From contig JAKTTS010000051.1 of the NCBI GenBank assembly GCA_030560485.1, forward strand, positions 1 through 49,583: DNA of 49,583 nt, read 5' to 3'. Positions within the stretch are counted from its first letter, which is position 1; every line of letters begins with the position of its first letter. A program made the position numbers and the translations under genes. This document shows, piece after piece, positions 44,983 through 49,583 of this stretch. Origin of the DNA: Ascoidea tarda (nom. inval.) (lineage: Eukaryota; Ascomycota; Saccharomycetes; Ascoideales; Ascoideaceae). Below the pieces are notes generated by a model. That model searched no databases, was not told where the DNA came from, and was given only the letters and a program-made list of their open reading frames with translations.

Positions 44983-46177
44983 TGTCGAAAAGCGTATATG
45001 AATATATCAGCAGCTGGATAAGAGAAAGACAGGTAAGAGCAAAAAGAAGAAAGAAGTATGCAGTTAAAGTAGTAAAAGTCTCAGTTACTGAATTAGGAAA
45101 GAAGAAGTTGAGTGTTTTGCACAGACACAGCGCAGAAAGCAGAAAAAAAGGATGAGAGAAGCACCAGAGATCTTTGCAATTGAATGAGGTGAAACCGAGA
45201 GAAGTATCTGAATTGATAATAGAGAAAACAAAAAACAAGAGAAAAAAAGACGAATCCCACTTATCTTTATATATGGCTCCCAAACAAAAATGTGGAGCTG
45301 AGTGTGTCTCCGATAAGTCCCTCCACTATGGTGCGCGTGTAACTGCATGTGAACGCGTGTAGCTGCTGGTCCGCAGTGGTGGTAATTGGTGACAGAGAAA
45401 GGGTTAAAATAAGAGAAAAGGTTTCAAAAGCGCACGTCCTCTTCAACTGGGCCTGATATATTGATGGGGCTTGATTTAGTTTCATGGGGTCCAATTAGTG
45501 CTGCGATGATGGGCAGCTATGGTTATTTCAATTGCCCAACATTTCATTAGCTGATGTGTGGGCTTTATGGCAACATAGATAGCTCAGCAGCTGGATCACC
45601 AACTCGCAGTGCCAGTCATGGCCATAACTGCACCTGGATACCCAGAGTCATTGGTCTTTTGAGTGTCTGCTTCTGCTACCATTACAAATGAAGCATTTTG
45701 AGTGTGAGACTATGGCGACTTGAAATTTCAAATAAAGGGTTTAATTAAAATGAACGAGTACCAAAAGTAGGACAAATGATTGGGACGAGCTACTTTATCT
45801 TAGTCATAGCATCGACTCGACGGTATTGGCCATCTCAGCCATTTGCTGAGAAACACCTATTCGGATAAACGAAATAACTAATCTATTTTGACAATTTTAT
45901 TTGATAACACTATAAACAGGGAATGAATAGATATAATAATGACATAGAAAAAAAATAGCAATAGTAAATCAGAAATTCTCGTTTTTCTTTCACAAAATCG
46001 TTGTTCCCTTTTTTTTTTTTTCTTTCTTTCATTTTTATTTCTGATAATCAACAAAAAATATTATTCCATAATTAATTAATTGAATGAATGGATGAACGAA
46101 TAAATAAATAAAACAAGAGAATTAAACTGAGGCGGAATGAAGTGAAATAACATAAACAAATAAACAAAAATAATAAA
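44983..46177. other. Intergenic region, HMX1 promoter and COX24 3' end
   Basis: 1.2 kb with no convincing gene. The HMX1-proximal 400 bp contains three GATA-type sites and a TATA-like stretch at about 45267-45274. A CGCAGTGGT-like sequence occurs near 45373. The middle (45440-45860) is relatively GC-rich and featureless. The rest is AT-rich 3' sequence of COX24. Confidence 0.5.
45017..45317. promoter_or_regulatory. Cluster of three GATA sites upstream of HMX1
   Basis: GATAAG is at 45017-45022 and 45312-45317, and the reverse complement CTTATCT at 45260-45266. All lie within 340 bp of the HMX1 ATG. Iron-responsive GATA repressors (Fep1/Sfu1 type) control iron genes in many yeasts outside Saccharomyces. 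Their use here is inferred. Confidence 0.4.
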
Positions 46178-46612
46178 TCATTTCTTCAATTTACGTCTTA
46201 GTGCTCGTTGAGCTTTTCTCCTCTTCTTCAATTTATGTTTCTTCATTTTGAGTCTTCTTTTGACTAAAACTGAACTTAGTGAAATTTCATTAATACCCTC
46301 ATTTTTTTGGAAATCCTTGATGGTGCTATTGTCGCTATTATGATTTATAATAAAATCGTTGATCTCAATTTGGTTCTCAAAATTCCTGTTGGGGTTTAAA
46401 ATTGAGTTAGAATCGTTCAAGGAATTTAAAGGATTGATAATGAGGTTGCTTTGTTTAGGTAAATCAAGAATCTTAAATTGATTGTTGAATAAAAAAACTG
46501 GTACTTTAACTGAAGATTGAACTGATGAAATGACTGGAGTCGTAGCGCTTGAAAGTAGTCTCGTCAAAGGAACAAAACCTAAAGTTGAAATCCCAGTCCT
46601 TGATCGAAACAT
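46178..46612 (-). CDS. COX24: Mitochondrial small-subunit protein mS38 / Cox24
   Basis: 144 residues. The N-terminus is basic and rich in Arg, Ser and Thr with no early acids (MFRSRTGISTLGFVPLTRLL), typical of mitochondrial import. The C-terminal 27 residues contain the defining motif of the family (VKRRLKMKKHKLKKRRKAQR), shared with human AURKAIP1. In yeast this protein (Qri5/Cox24) is part of the mitoribosomal small subunit and supports COX1 expression. The middle is Asn-rich and unconserved. Saccharomyces Cox24 is somewhat shorter (about 111). The HMX1 gene is downstream on the same strand. Confidence 0.88.
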   Translation of the reverse strand: MFRSRTGISTLGFVPLTRLLSSATTPVISSVQSSVKVPVFLFNNQFKILDLPKQSNLIINPLNSLNDSNSILNPNRNFENQIEINDFIINHNSDNSTIKDFQKNEGINEISLSSVLVKRRLKMKKHKLKKRRKAQRALRRKLKK

Positions 46613-47097
46613 TATAACAAAACAATATTCAATCTGTTTTTAATGAAAAGACAAAAGTAAAAACTTGGATTCTATTCCATCCAACTTCACCAATCCTCTC
46701 ATTTCTTTTCCATCAACTTTCACGAAAGAGAAAAAAAACCCAAAAAACTATATCACGTGCCTAGCCATTTTGTTTTGTATATGGAGGTATGATGCTATTA
46801 TTTTGCATCCATACATTCAGCATCTACGTTTAATAAATCTACTTTATTCTTGTGCGAAATCAAATTATTAAGATTCAAGTAAAATCTAAATCAAAATATA
46901 GGAGATACGAAATCAAAAAAAACATTAGCGAAATAGCGACAGGATGAAAATGAAACTCAACTTTAAACTAAAAACAAAACAAAACGAAACAAAAACACAA
47001 TAAAAACTATACAAATAATTACAAGTAATTTATTATGGTCTTGTTTTAATTTTAATTTTAATTTTGATTTTGGTTTTGATTTTAATTCTGATTTAGC
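46613..47097. other. Intergenic region, COX24 promoter and CDC36 3' end
   Basis: 485 bp. A CACGTG at 46754-46759 lies about 145 bp upstream of the COX24 ATG. TTTTAA/TTTTGA hexamer repeats occupy about 47041-47092 just past the CDC36 stop. No gene is seen. Confidence 0.5.
47041..47092 (+). repeat. TTTTAA/TTTTGA hexamer repeat after CDC36
   Basis: About eight imperfect six-base units abut the CDC36 stop codon. On the gene's strand they are A-rich and may form part of its 3' end. Confidence 0.7.
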
Positions 47098-47898
47098 TTA
47101 AAGATCAAGATCCAAAAGATCATTATAATACACAACAAATTCCTTCTTAACTCTTATCCATGATTGAAAATCAAAAAATATAAAAACTGTTCTCATACCT
47201 TCCGCAGTTTGCTCAAGCACTCTTGCAGTTGGGTCTCTGATTAAGAAAACTTTTAATTCTTTATGAAATCTCCAGCCTTTTCCATGTAATTCCCTATAAG
47301 AAAACTCCTGTAACACATCTTTTGGTTTGGTATAAAATAGGTAAAACAACGTATCCTCGTTGAGTTTATTCATTCTAGTCGCAACTGGAGGCAAAAAATA
47401 TCTTTTTTTACGGTTCAATTCAATGATTTCTTTAGGCAATTTATAAGCTGGTATAACATCGCTTCTTGTAGTTTCCAACCATGGAGAACGAAATTTCGAA
47501 CTCAATTTTTGACCAGGTCCCAAGTCACTTAAATCGTTCAATTTATTCAAATCAAATCCAATCGCCACCTTGGTCTGATTATTGTTTTCCATTCGTATCA
47601 ACCCAGCCAATGCTTTCAATCCGTATTTGTCGATGTCTGCAATCTCTTCCTCTAGCTCTTCTTCTTTAAAAGTCTCTAGATTTCCATTCTGATTTGCAGC
47701 ACTCACACTATTCACTGTTTTTATTGGGTCATTTGTGCTATTGATGTTTTTGCTTAGAGTACTGACATTGTTCGTGGCAATAGAATTATTGGGGTTGTTT
47801 GGATTATTTGGATTGTTATAACTTATCGTAGTACTGTTATTTGGCTTTATCAAAGGATTAGGAGCCGTTTGAGTTTGTGTTAGACCTGGTGGAAGCAT
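47098..47898 (-). CDS. CDC36: CCR4-NOT complex subunit Not2/Cdc36
   Basis: 266 residues from the ATG at 47898. The frame upstream starts at a TTG and is not preferred. The C-terminal NOT box (about 165-266) is well conserved: DTLFYLFYTKPKDVLQ, ELHGKGWRFHKELKVF, and FFDFQSWIRVKKEF. A segment before it (KYGLKALAGLIRM, about 94-106) matches the Not1-anchoring region of NOT2. The N-terminal 90 residues are Asn/Pro/Thr-rich and include Asn-Asn-Pro repeats. CCR4-NOT deadenylates mRNA and regulates transcription. Divergent from FAP7, as in Saccharomyces (YDL165W/YDL166C). Confidence 0.93.
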   Translation of the reverse strand: MLPPGLTQTQTAPNPLIKPNNSTTISYNNPNNPNNPNNSIATNNVSTLSKNINSTNDPIKTVNSVSAANQNGNLETFKEEELEEEIADIDKYGLKALAGLIRMENNNQTKVAIGFDLNKLNDLSDLGPGQKLSSKFRSPWLETTRSDVIPAYKLPKEIIELNRKKRYFLPPVATRMNKLNEDTLFYLFYTKPKDVLQEFSYRELHGKGWRFHKELKVFLIRDPTARVLEQTAEGMRTVFIFFDFQSWIRVKKEFVVYYNDLLDLDL

Positions 47899-48250
47899 GT
47901 TTATTCTATGTATATGTGGAATTTGTGAGATTATTATCAAAGAAAAAACAACGTAAGTCGCTAGAAAATTATATTATGTTCATCAATATTATATTTGTAA
48001 CTTAAATTAACTTAAATGTTGTTTATGTCTCTCACCCTCAGACTTCTGACAATTTTACAACTTCAACGTTAAAGCTACAGCTACAAATCGAGTTCGGGTA
48101 ACTCTAAGAAGACCCGTCCGAGTGGTTTTCGGCTTTTTTATTTTTTTTCTTTCTTTTTGGTTCAATTTTTTTTTGTTTGACACTTTTGGTTCAATTTCAG
48201 TGGAATCGAAAGAAATTGCACCAGTTTCCTAGCAATTCCTAAACACAACC
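47899..48250. promoter_or_regulatory. Divergent promoter of CDC36 and FAP7
   Basis: 352 bp between the two ATGs. It contains CGGGTAA at 48095-48101, the reverse complement of the Reb1 core TTACCCG, followed by T-rich tracts on the FAP7 side. This is the same design as the YPK1/YKE2 promoter. Confidence 0.5.
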
Positions 48251-48808
48251 ATGTCCTCCGAAAGACACTTCCCCAACATTATAATAACCGGCACACCTGG
48301 TTGTGGAAAAACCAGCCATTGCGAAATGCTTGTCGGGATGTTGCCTGAGGCGAAACACTTTTCAATCAGTGATATTGCAAAAGAAAGAAAATGCATTGCA
48401 GGCCATGATAAACTAAGAGACTGTGACATAGTCGACGAGGATAAATTATTGGATGAGATAGAAGATGATTTGGAAAAAGGTGGCATATTAGTAGATTGGC
48501 ATGCCTGTGAAATATTTCCTGAATCCCTAATTGATTTAGTAGTGGTCTTGAGATGTAAAACTGATGTCATTTATGACAGGTTGACAGAGAGAGGTTATAA
48601 AAATAGCAAGATTCAAGAAAACTTGGATGTTGAAATTATGGAAGTTATTGTTGAAGAGGCCAGAGATAATTATGATAGTTCTATTATAGTTGAATTGGAG
48701 AGTAATACTATGGAAGATCTTGAACAAAACTGTGATAAAATTTCAAAATGGTTCTACAATTATCCTAAGAATAGTGAAAGCGATTATTTGCGTGGAATAA
48801 CTTCATGA
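48251..48808 (+). CDS. FAP7: Fap7 / adenylate kinase isoenzyme 6, 40S maturation ATPase
   Basis: A complete 185-residue P-loop NMP-kinase-like protein (Saccharomyces about 197). The P-loop GTPGCGKT is at 14-21. The family-specific VDWHACE segment is at 81-87 and ERGY at 113-116 in the lid. Fap7 binds uS11 (Rps14) and drives the final cleavage of 20S pre-rRNA in the cytoplasm. The human homologue is hCINAP/AK6. The ATG follows an A/C-rich leader (ACAACC). It is convergent with PWP1 across 167 bp. Confidence 0.95.
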   Translation: MSSERHFPNIIITGTPGCGKTSHCEMLVGMLPEAKHFSISDIAKERKCIAGHDKLRDCDIVDEDKLLDEIEDDLEKGGILVDWHACEIFPESLIDLVVVLRCKTDVIYDRLTERGYKNSKIQENLDVEIMEVIVEEARDNYDSSIIVELESNTMEDLEQNCDKISKWFYNYPKNSESDYLRGITS

Positions 48809-48975
48809 TAAGTTTATCGATGGACAAGTTTGGTGTTTTAATTATTAATTGATTAATGACAAACAATAGTAAAAGTTAAATATACAATGAAAACAAGCTT
48901 TTTTTTTGTATAAAAAATGAAATAAAATTATACATAAAAGTATATGTAAGATTATATATAACACAATTGTTAGTT

Positions 48976-49583
48976 TTATTCTCCTTGCAATATAACTTCA
49001 GGATAAGTATCCCAGTATTTTTTTGCAATTCTGGATATTTTGTTATTTTGTTTTGCAACCAAGAAAGCTGTTTTTTGTAATTCGATTAAAGGTTCTTCAA
49101 ACGCTTTCCTTGCTGATTTTGTTGAAAAGATATCCCAAACTTTTAGTGAACCAGTTACACCACCAACGGCTAGGTTTCCTGCAACTTCTAAATCGGGAGT
49201 AAAAGAAGTGGAAAGAATATTTCCAATATCCATATTTTTAGAAGAAACCAACGATGGTATATTATTTTCTACTTTCCATAATTTCACAACTTTTTCGTTA
49301 ATCGCAGACGTTATTATCATGTTGTTAATAAAGGGGTTAACTTGAAGAGAGGATATTCCCGAATCATGAGCCTGCAAAGTCCATAAAGGTTTTCCCTCTA
49401 CTCTTGGATCAAAACAGTACAAGGAACCGTTATCAGTACCAGCATATAGTAGATTGTCATTAGACCATTTAACGTTTTCGACTTCTTCTGAATTATTGAC
49501 AGACCATCTTTTCGACATGACTGATTCATCAAATACCCTTAAGTCAGAAACACAAATCGAGCTATCATAACCCCCAGTTAATA
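48976..49583 (-). CDS. PWP1: Periodic tryptophan protein 1, WD40 ribosome-biogenesis factor, partial
   Basis: The C-terminal 201 residues of a WD40 protein. The frame is open past the ATG at 49518 to the window edge and reads LTGGYDSSICVSDLRVF upstream, so 49518 is an internal Met. Three WD repeats are visible (GTDNGSLYCFDPRVEGKPLW, then NEKVVKLWKV, then GVTGSLKVWD), followed by a C-terminal helix with SRIAKKYWDTYPE. The pattern matches Pwp1, a nucleolar factor needed for 60S and rRNA production. The acidic tail found in Saccharomyces Pwp1 is nearly absent: the protein stops soon after EVILQGE. The N-terminal part is outside the window. Confidence 0.88.
   Translation of the reverse strand, partial: LTGGYDSSICVSDLRVFDESVMSKRWSVNNSEEVENVKWSNDNLLYAGTDNGSLYCFDPRVEGKPLWTLQAHDSGISSLQVNPFINNMIITSAINEKVVKLWKVENNIPSLVSSKNMDIGNILSTSFTPDLEVAGNLAVGGVTGSLKVWDIFSTKSARKAFEEPLIELQKTAFLVAKQNNKISRIAKKYWDTYPEVILQGE

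Noticed and set aside
44888-45348. Cys/Phe/Leu-rich minus-strand frames upstream of HMX1
   Set aside because: They overlap the HMX1 start and promoter, show non-coding composition and have no conserved motif.
48090-48124. tRNA-like A-box sequence (TCCGAGTGG) in the FAP7 promoter
   Set aside because: It resembles the start of a Leu/Ser tRNA but is followed by T-rich tracts, with no B-box, no anticodon arm and no acceptor pairing.

Overview
The window is nuclear DNA of an AT-rich budding yeast (Saccharomycotina). It is dense with intronless genes that have clear Saccharomyces counterparts. Regulatory and signalling proteins carry long Asn-rich tracts, Arg is mostly AGA where I read codons, and CTG codons are very scarce. 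The species cannot be fixed from the sequence. Asn-rich, CTG-poor lineages such as Ascoidea or Saccharomycopsis are candidates only, and the decoding of CUG is not settled here. Gene names rest on motif and family recognition from memory, not on a database search.

Layout, left to right. A truncated Zn2Cys6 regulator (minus, 1-1972). SFA1, formaldehyde/glutathione-dependent alcohol dehydrogenase (plus). UME6, a meiotic repressor with a C-terminal zinc cluster (plus). A Gre2-type NADPH reductase (plus). CSC1, an osmosensitive cation channel (minus). An allantoate/pantothenate-type MFS permease (minus). A 2-kb gene-poor stretch that holds one likely small gene of 59 codons (minus). PCD1, a CoA Nudix hydrolase (plus). 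YPK1 kinase (minus), divergent from YKE2, prefoldin subunit 6 (plus), which converges on COQ9 (minus). NRP1, an RRM/RanBP2-finger protein (minus). The giant MDN1/Rea1 (minus, 15 kb). HMX1 heme oxygenase, COX24/mS38 and CDC36/NOT2 (all minus). FAP7 (plus), divergent from CDC36. Finally the C-terminal part of PWP1 (minus), cut by the window end.

Functions: ribosome assembly recurs (MDN1, FAP7, PWP1, and mS38 for the mitoribosome). Mitochondrial and redox genes are also frequent (COQ9, COX24, SFA1, the Gre2-like gene, HMX1, PCD1). Most genes have their own promoters. Two divergent promoters (YPK1/YKE2 and CDC36/FAP7) carry Reb1-like TTACCCG sites, MDN1 has RRPE-type elements, and HMX1 has GATA sites.

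Most notable points: (1) MDN1 is open in a single frame for about 5,000 codons except for one TGA, at a place where the family has a conserved Trp, inside the acidic linker before the essential MIDAS domain. (2) Many genes here have counterparts on Saccharomyces chromosome XII-R (MDN1, PCD1, PWP1, YKE2, COQ9, COX24, HMX1, CSC1) and on IV-L (CDC36, FAP7, NRP1, SFA1), so this looks like a preserved, shuffled ancestral block. (3) The NRP1 N-terminus reads as an ERI1-like exonuclease fold that has lost its catalytic acids and is split by Asn-rich insertions. I found no convincing tRNA, rRNA, CRISPR array, intact mobile element or wholly new gene system.
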